A stretch of DNA of 64,000 nt from Branchiostoma floridae (taxonomy: Eukaryota; Chordata; Leptocardii; Amphioxiformes; Branchiostomatidae), in contig NC_049994.1 of the NCBI RefSeq assembly GCF_000003815.2, forward strand, positions 10,184,538 to 10,248,537, in the 5' to 3' direction. Shown piece after piece: positions 40,105 to 51,300 of the stretch. The notes beneath the pieces were generated by a model. That model was not told the DNA's origin and did not search any database. It was given only the letters and a program-made list of their open reading frames with translations. Positions within the stretch are counted from its first letter, which is position 1. Each line of letters opens with the position of its first letter. The position numbers were made by a program, and so were the translations under genes.

Positions 40105-40650
40105 ACGTCACCAGTAAGACCAAACCTAGAATAAAACTATAACACAAAGAAAGACAAATTCGTTGGACAGAAGACAGAACCGAGATGCCAGATTCAGTGA
40201 GAACAAGTACGGCATTGGTGCTAGTTTCACAACCAAACCTACAGTGGATATCATAGGAAGACAGAAGAAAATGTCGAGACCATGCAAGGTGTTAAAAATG
40301 ACTAATAAACTAGCAGACGAACAAAATATTGAGTACCTAATACCTGCTCAGAAAATAAGAAGAAATGAAAATACCTTATGAAGTATCAAAGTAGTCAACC
40401 TAGGATTAAGGTGTCCAAAAATTCGTTTTTTTTCTAACACTATGATAGAGTAGAACTAGTTGCCATCAAGCACAGTAGAGGCTGATCTTCATCAGCAAAT
40501 CTTGAACACTGTTAGCTGCTAGATGTGTAAATGTAAGGTGTGACAGGTCTTTCAGTATAGTATCTGCGAAGGTGTTGTGCTACGCCGATGGGCAGTTATA
40601 CCAGCCATGCATCAAATTCAGATACAGAATCAGAAGATAACTGTCAAACC
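40105..40650 (+). mobile_element. CR1/L2-like non-LTR retrotransposon 3' end (copy B)
   Basis: The region begins with a decayed SPVRPNLE stretch. The frame from 40163 then carries RRQNRDARFSENKY and, further on, RRKKARL-like RQKKMSRPCKVLKM and a YLIPAQKIRRNEN segment. These correspond in order to the C-terminal tail of CR1/L2/Jockey-type ORF2 (LEKVQRRAARF.., RRK.ARL..MYKI, YL.P..R.R). A KNSFFF..TMIE.N.LPSS block follows at about 40412-40470, after a frameshift. The 3' UTR runs to a GGGCAGTTATACCAGCC motif and a GATACAGAATCAGAAG terminus at about 40590-40640. That 3' UTR is shared with copy C. It is 5'-truncated, as is usual for non-LTR copies. Confidence 0.72.
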
Positions 40651-43600
40651 CGGGCATACATCCAAAGCTCTAACTACATATTTTTCATCCAACATAAATC
40701 AATGTCCACTATTACCTATAGTTGTCAGTATGGATCTGCAATAGTACAATTTCCTATGCTTTTCACGTTTTGGTGCAAAGCGTTGGCAGTAAGAAATGCC
40801 CACGCATGCATGCAGAAAAGGACAGATACACCACTTGCATGCGGAATGCTGTGAATAAATCACTTGGCTTGTGGTAGAACGTTCACAATGAGATGGCCTT
40901 GGAGAAATTGAACCACCAACGAGGGAGACACTCCCACATAGCCTTGAGAGTCATCGTTGAGAGATCTGTTTCTTGAGCGACGTTCTAATCATTAGCTTTC
41001 GTTAGTTTCAAGGTTATTTTGCCTGTGCCAAGAAAGTGTATCTCAGGATTGAATTGAAAGACCAAAACATGTTCGCGTGTATCAGCTACATCTGCGACTA
41101 GTAGCGCTTTCGTTCGAATTGTATCACTGTGCTATGCTTTTTGTACTAGCCGTGCTTTCGTTATATTTCAGCATATCTGATAACCAAATATGATAAAATC
41201 GCCAGAACTCTGTTTCAAATACCATTCTAGAAGCTGTATGTTATTGGTAAAGAGAACGTTTCGTTTGTGATGCATTTTCACTTGCAATAGAACACAAGAA
41301 GGTATGTTAAAGTTGTGACTTCAATCTCAGTAGTAGTGGCACGCAGCCGAGCTTTCCAATATCATCTGTATATCTGTATATATAGCCGGTATAAGCGCAA
41401 TTTGGACTAACGCACCAGCTTAGCTTTGCAAACATGCGGTCACAGATAACCTTTGCAAATCTAGCTAGCTGCAAAATCTGTTTAAATCTGTCTAGTGATG
41501 GTGCTCCTTCTATACTATATGTAAACGAATTCTATAGTTCTAGGAAAAATTAACACATTTTATCAGGTTTTAAACACACTATTCCTGGTTACTAACTCTG
41601 GTACTCGAAGACATTACTATTTCTAGTTCTTTTCTGAGCTCGACTCAGATGCCTTGTGTCCACAAGTCCATTAGTCATTTTGTATATCAGACACAGTCTT
41701 GACATTTCATTTGTCATTTGCGTGGCATCCATTGTAGACCTGTTTTCACTTGGGTGACACTAGCACCCTTTTCGCTATCGTTCGTACAGAATTGGGAATC
41801 TTGGTTCAATCTGTATCCTTTCCAGTTTATCTTTGCCTTTTTTGTAGACGGATCCCGTACTGTTGAGGCATATCTAAGGTTTGCCATTACCAGTGACGTG
41901 TATGAAAGTGATCTATTCTTGCTGGACATGTCTACAAATTACGTTTGATTACTCCCAGTGTCTGTTTAGTCTTGGTTGTTGTTTTGTTAACCCCACTTTA
42001 GGCCAGTTGTTGATATAACGCCCAGATACGTTGTTTCTTAAGTCTGGGAAGAAACCTGGTAGCTATTCTTCTTCTGAAGGAAGCAAAACGTCGTCACTAT
42101 GATTTTATGAATCATATTAAGTTCTAGTATTCCCTCTTTGTGCAGTCCTTGAGAAAGGAAAAACCTTATATTCAGTTCAGTTCAGTTCATCCTTATATAA
42201 CCTCTGGCAGTCGGCCTTGGAATGTTTAAAGATAGCCACATTGTTAAAGTTAAGACGAAAGTTGACCCAGACAGAATTTGTGTACGTGACATGTCTGTGA
42301 ATGTGGGGGCCCGCCCATCACCCGTTGTTGTTTGACCTAGATATATGGGGAAACTGTTTGGAATTCCCATTGCATCCTCGAGTAAACATTCGTGTTTGTA
42401 TTATCGTGTTGTGATTGACTATTCAACCAAACACAGACCACGTTTTTTGTCCAACTAACCAAGTTTTTTAGAACCGCCCAACTACCTCTGGGAATACCTC
42501 ACCAATTAACATATTCTAGAATCTAGGAGTTCTAGATTTGAACTTGATCACTTTATGATTGGAGACACACCATTCTTCTGATTATTGAAGTTAATGTTTA
42601 GAAATTATATATGCAAACGTTTTCACAAAATGTTAGTATGAAGACATACTATGAAGTTTCAGAATACTACAAAGTGACCATATGATATAAACAATATCGA
42701 GTGTGTGGAATGCTTCTCAATACAGACCCTTCTGATAATTTATCAGACAATTGCTGAAGTGTATCTTTTCCAAGCATATCAAAATGACAAAATGCATACT
42801 CGTACTTTCGGTAAATACCATACATATGTGATAATACAGCTGTGAAGAACATAAATATCTGGAGACGCAGTGAGGGTATCACATACTCGTATCAATGTCA
42901 ACGTAAAGGGATTAACATGATATATTCATACGTAGTCAACGGTATTACTCAATACGTATACAAGTTATAACTCTGAATGTTTCTGTTTTGAAATGAATAT
43001 TGTTCTCTGGTTGAAAAAAAAATATTCAAGATATACATGGATATGATTACAGACGGTTCCTCCACCCAGTCATTTTTATCACCAGGTGCATCGGTATAAC
43101 TAAGCGGTGACAGTGACCGTGATAAGATATGTATACCATTTCACGAAAATGAACCAAATTCTAAACCTTATCCCAGCATATCCCTATGTAGACGGTTGCA
43201 ATTTGTGTGTTCACTGATTCCCCCTTTTCGCTGGCTACAGCTGTCCTAGAGTGAGAAGCGACGCTCTTTCAACTTTACGGATGCGTACGACACGCATGTA
43301 AAATGGAGAATTTCCAATTATATAATCACATCATCCTATAGAAACCTGTAAAAATACTAAGTAAGGACAAAATACCATAAGATATACTTTTGTAAGACTG
43401 AATACATATTTTTAGTAAGATGGCAACTGTGTTCTGTAAGCATTTGGTGGGAACTAGAGCTTGCTAATTCGTATTTGACTGTGACTCTATAAAGTTGATA
43501 GACAAAGTCATGTGCAACTCTATAAAGCAAGGTAGGAAGGTCATGAATATGTTTATGGAGAATCTAATCCAATCATAGAGTCAGTTAATTGTATTGTCCG

Positions 43601-44369
43601 CTGTGGTGTTGTGGCATATGCTGCATGCGGACTGCCACGGTGTGATCTACTGCCGCATTAGGCGTCTTCAGAGGTATGTGTTCCCTCTGCACGTTTCTGT
43701 ATTAATTCATGCATGCATACGTCAGATGATGATGATGACACACTGCGTTCTGTGCCTGTACTAACGAAAAATCCCATTGCTGCATTTAATCCTTCTACAT
43801 TTGGGCCCACAGAGTCCTGATCCTCAAAGTGTTTGCTCTTCTCAATGAGACCTTCTCCGATTTAAAACGTCTTGCTACTCTGTCATTTGCATTTGCCTAC
43901 GCTATACTTCACAGATGTATCCGTGTCCGCCATTTGTGGGTCTTGTACATTCTAAACGCCCCAGCACAACTAAGTCTTGACCAGCCTTATGTCTGATTGC
44001 AGCAGTATACATCCAAATATAGACATAAACATAGTATTGAAGAATTCTAGAGAAAAGAGTGGCAATGTAGATTGTGCACATGGTCTCGTCTGTGTCTATT
44101 TGACCACTGATGCCATGTGAATGTTTGAAGATTTTCTCTTTTTTGAGATAGACATCACATTTGTCATAGAGCTCCATCGGGGATTGCAAGCTCTTGTCTT
44201 TTCTCTTGTCGCAGTTGTAGATTTCAGAATTCTGAACCTCTAATATATGTGGGTTATTGTTACTCAAGGCGTGTTTTGTACTCTGTGTGAGGTTTTGTCG
44301 GGAAAAAATGGTTTAAGAAGCAAACCTTCAGCAGTGTCACAACTGTAATAACTACAGAGGCTGGAGCTG
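40651..44369. other. Non-coding between retrotransposon tails
   Basis: No exon is recognised. There is a TTCAG pentamer run at about 42174-42188. A 121-codon - strand frame (44267 to 43902) has no recognisable family. Confidence 0.55.
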
Positions 44370-44800
44370 GCAAGGTTAACATCACTTGCATACACGCCAC
44401 TGGTAAGATCAAACATTGAATATGCCACAACAGCACAGGATTTATATGCAAAGAAATACAGACTGGAAAGGGTACAGGACCAAGCTGCTAGATTGTGTTT
44501 GAACAACTATGACATTGATACCAGTGTTACCAAAATTAAAATACATCTTCAGTGGTTGTCATTGGAAAACTGAATATGTCAATGCAAGACATACAATTGA
44601 CTAAGAAACTAGTGGCTGTATCACGAATGCTTGTGAATGCAGCTAGATGTGCAACTGAGGTAAGGTGTTGAGTGCAACATAACCAGCTGCTGCTGTGTCG
44701 CGTCTATGCGAATTTGGTGTGTTACACCAAATGGCGGTTATACTTACATATAGAGATACTGATAGCAGTGACTATGACATTTTTATATGTGCCCATAGAT
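44370..44800 (+). mobile_element. CR1/L2-like non-LTR retrotransposon 3' end (copy C)
   Basis: An unbroken frame from about 44382 to the stop at 44570 reads SLAYTPLVRSNIEYATTAQD and then YRLERVQDQAARLCLNNYD, followed by SVTKIKIHLQWLSLEN. This matches residue by residue the end of the reverse transcriptase region of CR1/L2/Jockey-type elements (LVRPILEYAS.VWDP, LEKVQRRAARFV..Y, SVT.ML..L.W.SL). The stretch after the stop matches copy B: GCTAGATGTG, AGGTAAGGTG, then GGCGGTTATACTTAC and a GATACTGATAGCAG end. It is 5'-truncated and dead. Confidence 0.8.
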
Positions 44801-47800
44801 AAGATTTGGCATCTTCAGCACAGGTGCTATCATCACCATTCGTCTCTCTATAGAACTTAAAAGAACGTTGGATATAACCAGTGTAGGTAAATCGCATATG
44901 TGCGTAATATTTGTACTTTGGCTATCTCCTACATAAGAGTGAAGGTGCAAAACATTTTAGATGCCACCATTGAAAATTGGTATCTATACACAACAGTACC
45001 CATTTATAATGTGCAGAAAGTTGTGTACCACTGTCCAATATAATATATGGTTTACAAATGAAATGCCACGATAGAAATACGCCCCAGCTTCATAAGAATA
45101 TGATGCAAATTACGTTGTACAGATTTTGAATACTTTTGAGTCATTCTTGTCAAACGTTTGCATTGGTTCTTCATAACGTTCCAAGATTGTTTTCACATTT
45201 GGTCAGTTCATACGTAAGTATCGACATCCTTGGTTTTCCTGCACAAAATCTCCACTTTTTCCCTCAGTAACCTTTTAGAATTATTTGGATATCGGTTTGA
45301 TATGCGATCGAGTAGATTGAAGTGGTTGAAAGTTCCCCATAAGATTTTACAAACGTACGCCACCAAATACCACGTCTTTTCCATGAAGATTTTACAGTAG
45401 CTAACGTTAGTTGTAGTCTACGAATCTGTATAGTATGTGTTTGTTTGAATCACGACAAGGGTGAACTCAAGGTATCCATGAATATTTCGTTACAGATGAA
45501 GCAGTGTACGCAGTGTACAGTGTAGGCTCAGGGTGTGTAAAGTGTGCACCGAGTTGCGTACTTACCTGTGCCTATGCTCTGCAGGCCATGTCTCATAGAT
45601 TCATCAAAAAAGCAAAATAGTGTTGATATTTCGTCGATTGCTTTCACTTCTTCAGTCAAAGCATTATGAACTTTATACATTTTGGTTGTTTTCCTCTAGG
45701 AAATAGTATTCAAAAAGTGCACTAGTTTCTGAGAGATGTAAATACAGAAGGAAAGACTTAATGCTACCCGAGAGGCATATTCCACACCACACACCACATC
45801 CTGAAAATACCCAGGATCATACTCTCAGTCACCATCTGTACGGATATAGATATTGTTATTAAAATATAGCTGTTGGACGCTTTAGTATATTTGTATACAT
45901 CATATTTAAGAATTCGTTTGGTATGCATAGAATTGTCGCTTGAACATGGGTATATTATCATAATAGAAATCAAAACCTCCGGTCTAGTAAAATAGTTGGG
46001 TTCTCTGCTCTTTCAATCCAAATCAACGTGAGATGAAACTGTAGCGTATAGACAGAATATTGCTATGTATATTTCAACAATGGGCGGTCACACGATACTT
46101 TCCTAGATTCATATAATATTTCTGACGATTGATTCAACTGCAACTACTAACTCAGATTTTGTATTTTGCTTTCAACAAATCTACACAGGGAGCTTTCAAC
46201 CTCCTTAATCTACATTATGTCACCGGTTCGTGGTTTGGTAGAAAGAAAACATTTTTGAACAGTCAGAAGGAACGTCAGCTTTTGTCAGACCATTGTAGGA
46301 ATATTATATTATTAGATAGATAGGTCAGAGGAAAATCGGCAGATACAAGTTTGATATGTAGAACATTTAAAGTCATCGGGGACATACCAATGGATACAAG
46401 CAAAATATGGAAATAGTACCAACTAATACGTACAAGCAAAATACTGAGGAAAGAGTCCAAGCTTATCATATATTCTAGGTATATTTTTAAAGTTCTCTGG
46501 CCTATCACTACATTTGAAATTCTTGTGAACTAGTATCCGTTTTTAATTCTTGTGTATTAGTTTCGGTTACCCTCTTCGAAATATAAGACTTCTGTTGACT
46601 TTGTTGGTAAAAATGTTGCTAAGCATTACCTAAAAATCACAAAAGAGAGAGGAAAATGTTGCTTTTCATCTTGGCATGAATCAACTTGTGATAATGATAA
46701 ATTTCTAGAAACGAGAAGTCATGCACAATGATGGCTTCGATGCTGTTTCTAATAGATTGCAACGGAATACCTTCTATCTTTCAAAACGTCAAAGTGTCAT
46801 TCCTACTTGCGAATAGTCGTTGTAGAGATGCACATGACATGAAAATACATCTCATTTTCAACTAACCCTACCTATTCCCTTTATTCGTTCTGATGTAAAA
46901 CGAAACACAGGTAGGTCTGTCACATGTCAGATCCGTATCTAACCATGTGACACCACTGATAAACAAAAAAAAATCAACTTCCTTTCTACTGTTATCTGGT
47001 TTCCATCAACTGGATTTGACGATTCGACCTCTTCAGTCTGTACCTAATTAGAACACACGAATACAATCACTTTACAGTTAGAACGAAATTTGATTTAAAA
47101 AACATATACATCCGTACAGGAACAAATAAAAGGCACACAATTGATGTTAAGACATATTTGCGAAGATATTGATACTGTCAGTTGTTCTGCCCTGCAACAA
47201 GAGATGGTAGAGGTATCAAGGAAGTTATTGAACTAAAGAAAACAGGTGTGGGTATTGTCACTACATATCTTTATATACTACTGATATGGAGAGAAAATAA
47301 ACACCGACTGATGTGTCTAAGAAATGCCGCGCCTGTTTGATGGTTAAATAGTCTCTGCCTACAAGATGCACCGATGCATCTATCAGAAGAATAACTTCCG
47401 TGGGATTCTTCTCACTTTGTCTACTGCAGGATGTCTGTTCCTTGGTGGTAACGTTAACAATGTCGTGAATATCGCAATGATCCTTTCCGGGGGGCTATTA
47501 CCTTGATGGTGTGTATGGTAACAAACTAGAAACATGTCCATAAAGCATCACTATTATACCCATACCTAGTAGCATAACCTTTACAATAAAGGTTGCGATC
47601 GGAACTCCTGAGTGTACGGCTGAACGACTAAATATTAATCAGATCGTTCAACGAATTTAATAGACATAGAACGAATTTTTCTAAAACGCCGTGTGTTTTG
47701 TTGTCTTTGAACCTACAATTTTGCGTCATGCATATTATTCTAATTATAAAAGCAAAGGCAACACAAAATTAATTTTGGTCGCTCAATGCTCCCTTTTCCA

Positions 47801-48539
47801 TTGCTGAGGAACATGATTTGACTGTTTGCATATGATGGAAGATTAAACCATTACTTGAAAGTCAAAAGACACACGAAAAAAAAACTTTTAGGAATCTTTC
47901 TTTGTGAATCTTTCTATGGAATATGGTGAAAGATCTGTGAAATTTGATCGTTCACAGCTCGTTCAGTGGTTGCAGCATTTAGTGTAAAACATCCGTAGAA
48001 TACAAATATAACATAAATTCGATTTGATGCCTTAATGTTTGTTTCCTTATAAAACTTGTTTGAGTCAAGAGTTTTATGCATGTAATTGTAAAATTAAAAG
48101 TGAGATTAACCTCCTAACTATGTTCAACTAAATCATTTGGGCTTTTATGTATCACAGATAGCTTGTCATAAAGATCAAAATCATATTTTCCTCTTGCTCG
48201 ACTCTCGCACGACTTGTCCTAACCTTGATGCGTCGTTGCGACAAGGGTCATTGTTGTAATGTCCTCGGTCAGTGGTGAAACGTGTCTTTTACTTTGAACC
48301 CTCACGTTATGGCGTCTCGTGTAATATACACGCCTCATTTCTTTCATATCTTCAATGGAACCTGTCGCCAAGGTCTCACGCACGACAAAGTTTCATTCTT
48401 ACCCCTTTGTGGCATAATATCATTTGTATTCGTTTGGGTCTTTCATTTGTATATTGCTGCACGCTTTAAACGCCAATTTTGTTTGTACCTACAGGGGTAG
48501 CATACATATGAGCTGCGTCTTGGAATCGATTCTGTGCTT
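44801..48539. other. Non-coding, nothing beyond one dispersed repeat
   Basis: One copy of the dispersed repeat lies at 47590-47725. A GCAGTGTAC tandem doublet is at about 45496-45515. No coding signal. Confidence 0.55.
47590..47725. repeat. Dispersed repeat, copy 2 of a pair
   Basis: AAATATTAATCAGATCGTTC followed by AACGAATTTAATAGACATAGAACGAAT (in part) parallels 25287-25335, and both continue into TTTTGTTGTCTTT/TTTTGTTCTCTTT. This is probably an old dispersed element of unknown class. Confidence 0.35.
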
Positions 48540-50120
48540 TAACGAGGAGAATCAGATTTAAGGAGGCCTTGAGACCCAGGTCCAAAATCCCCATCATACT
48601 TTCTGGACATGTTTAACCTTTCCGGGGCACTGGCTGATAAGCTGGAGATCTGGGATGAATCCAGCACCAGTAAAAACGTCTGTGTTACTATAAAACCGGA
48701 TATAAATCCCTTAGATGATACGTTACATGCCAAGTCTGCTAATTTCTGTATTAGTTCCAATGTCCCAAGTCTCTATACTGCATTGTGTGCTAGTCGTATG
48801 AATGCCTGGGCCATTGCACTAGACCACGTCTTTGGGATTTAACGTTCTATAAATAATTAAAAGCAACATTGCCGATCAATGGCATTATGTGGTAGGATCA
48901 GGGAGGGCGTGATAGATACGGTGCGGTTTTCTAATATTCGTGATCTTGGATGATAAACCAGAGGCAGTTGCTCTCCTCCGTTTTATGTAAAACCCCAAAA
49001 GTATAAATTTCACTCCTGAGATGAATCTTGCGAAGGTCTTGTCTGATTTCGTCCGAATTATCAATAGGTCTCAGGTGCTGTTCAAAGATTTAAAAAAGAG
49101 GCAGGATTAGGGTCTAATGTCTCGTGGCTAAGGCATCCTTTTAATGAAAGTGCGGTGCCGTTAAAAGGGTTATCTCTAGAACTCTGGAGAATCACCCATC
49201 CCATTCCCTTCAATAGCACCCGGCAAGGGTTATTCAGGTTGTTGAAGATTTACTGCCTGAAATAGCAGAAGACGTATCGATGATCGAAAATTTGGCGCCA
49301 GTCAGCACGTGTGGCCGACATTTTCTATTGCCGTGGACTTGGAGGTCAATCATCAAGGGATCTCCATGTCTCCTGTCTTTAAACTTTCCTGGAGATTTAT
49401 TGGTATCATTTGATGAGGAGAGGCCACCAAACAATTTTTTACAGGTTTCGACGGTATCAAAACAGATCAGAAGTGCAATTCTGGATCGCTGACAAGGTTT
49501 TTTTACGTTGACAGAAAACTGAAGTGTCGTGGGGTAAAGGTCTAAGTCTCGTGTTATCAGAATAACTCTGGTATTCAAATGGAATCACGTTTTGGCCACG
49601 TTGTTATACAGCATATGCTTCCCATATGGTCCAGATACCATGGTCCTTATATCATCAGCAACATACCTTAAGATATGTCTAACATTCTCCTAATATGGGA
49701 TAAGGTGGCAACTACTTTCTTGAGTTTTGTAGGGCTGTTATTATACCTTCTTGAATATATTAAGACGAAAGTCATGTTTATTCTGTCCGAGGAAGGCAAA
49801 CTTGGTATTCTATTACCGTTCATCGTTCCACAGAGAACGCCTCAATACACGTTTGAGAACTACACAACAAATGATCCCCCTCTTTTATTGGGGTTCGTCT
49901 CCGAAGCAGCATTCCCTTTTAACTGTCACAGTCAATTACAGTCTCCCTACGCTGTACAACCTCCCCTGAATTCCTTCATTGGGGTCATATCAGCACAGGC
50001 TCTATTTGTAACAGACGGAAAGATGGCGTCTGACCCAAGGTCAAATAACATATCAATCGAGCACAAGGTCGAATACAGGGAGCACTGCTCGTCTTATACA
50101 TTTTTAAAAACAAAATAAAA
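48540..50120. other. Block with unusually long open frames on both strands
   Basis: Frames of 77 codons (+, 48609-48842), 114 codons (-, 49578-49234) and 147 codons (+, 49675-50118) lie close together in a slightly GC-richer block. None shows a domain I recognise. The 147-codon frame starts with a hydrophobic stretch (LLIWDKVATTFLSFVGLLLYLLEY). This could be a decayed gene or transposon; real exons are not demonstrated. Confidence 0.25.
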
Positions 50121-50479
50121 AGACCTACTGCTTATTGATTAATTTAGTATTGGATATGCAACGGGTTCTGCATTAAATGTGGAGATTTTGCCGCTGCAAT
50201 GTATTATTGACCTTTCACCTATTGGCGTCATCGTTCATTGCTGTATTTCCCCTTTCACCTGTAGTAATGGAGTTATTCCCATAGATGGACATTGTGGACT
50301 ATGACTGTTAAACTTAATACTCATATAGAAGAAGCGTGGTGCATGGAATAAAGTAAGATGAGTCAAACAATATGGCATATTCTGGGGGAAGTCAGAATAT
50401 GGCCGAGGTCTTTATTTTAGGAGTGGATGTCCTTATTTTAGACCCACTATTCGTAGGGAATTTTCCTTTAGAATGTTTT

Positions 50480-50888
50480 TAAAAAGAGACATGTGTTTAG
50501 TTTTATGTACCTAGGATTGTTCGTATAAGAACAATCGTTTCAAGGAAATAAGGAGATATGTTGTGCATTGTACACAATAGCATAGGAATTTTTATATAAT
50601 GCTCTGTGTTCTTCGAGTGGCAGTTCTGCAGAACAAGTCAACTTCCTTGGCCAATACCCACCTCTATAGTGTACAACAAGGTTTGCATGGGTTTGCTATG
50701 GTTGCTTGAATATCAAGTTATATGAAGTTTTTCGTGACAGATAATTCATTAAGTTTATATCATGTATTTCAAACCCAACCAGATGACTTGTCACACGAAA
50801 AACCTTCCATTTAAGTCACTGTTTTAACATTTAAGTTTAGAAGCTATGTTCGACATGTTCATGTGAGCATCTGACATATCATTGTCTA
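50480..50888. repeat. Tandem duplication of about 410 bp, unit 1
   Basis: Landmarks recur 405-415 bp later in the same order: AGGATTGT (50513 and 50928), GTTGTGCATT (about 50560 and 50974), TTCTTCG (50610 and 51017), TTCGTGAC (50731 and 51143) and CACGAAAA (50794 and 51199). Unit 1 holds a hairpin with 8-bp arms, GATTGTTC (50515-50522) and GAACAATC (50529-50536). Confidence 0.6.
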
Positions 50889-51300
50889 GAGAGGCAGGTT
50901 TTGTACTAATTGTATTTTTACGTATTTAGGATTGTCCTGATATTGTGGAGACAATCTTGCCAGGAAATAGTAATGTTGTGCATTACTGGTATACAAAACA
51001 AAACAAAACTGTCTATTTTCTTCGCATCCGTCGTCTTCTGCACAAGAAAACAATTCTGTGGCCGACCACTGCCTACGTGGTGTCCAACAACAATTTTGGC
51101 AATAATTTGCTTATGTTAGATACAAAATTAAACAAAAGACATTTCGTGACATTTCGATGCAGCGTGGCTATGCATTTTTGAAGCTCAGCTATGCGTTACA
51201 CGAAAACTCTTTCATGTGTACGTAGTCGTATGAACATCAACATGTAGTGGGAGAGACACAGTGTTCGAAAATTTCTCAAGACCAAATCAAAACAGGATGC
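50889..51300. repeat. Tandem duplication of about 410 bp, unit 2
   Basis: This is the second unit of the duplication. The hairpin position is kept with different bases: GATTGTC (50930-50936) pairs with GACAATC (50950-50956). Both units also carry TTCGTGAC and, further on, CACGAA in inverse orientation. Sequence identity outside the anchors is modest. Confidence 0.6.

Noticed and set aside
43902-44267. 121-codon - strand frame next to the retrotransposon tail
   Set aside because: No family match, opposite strand to the element, and no coding-like features.
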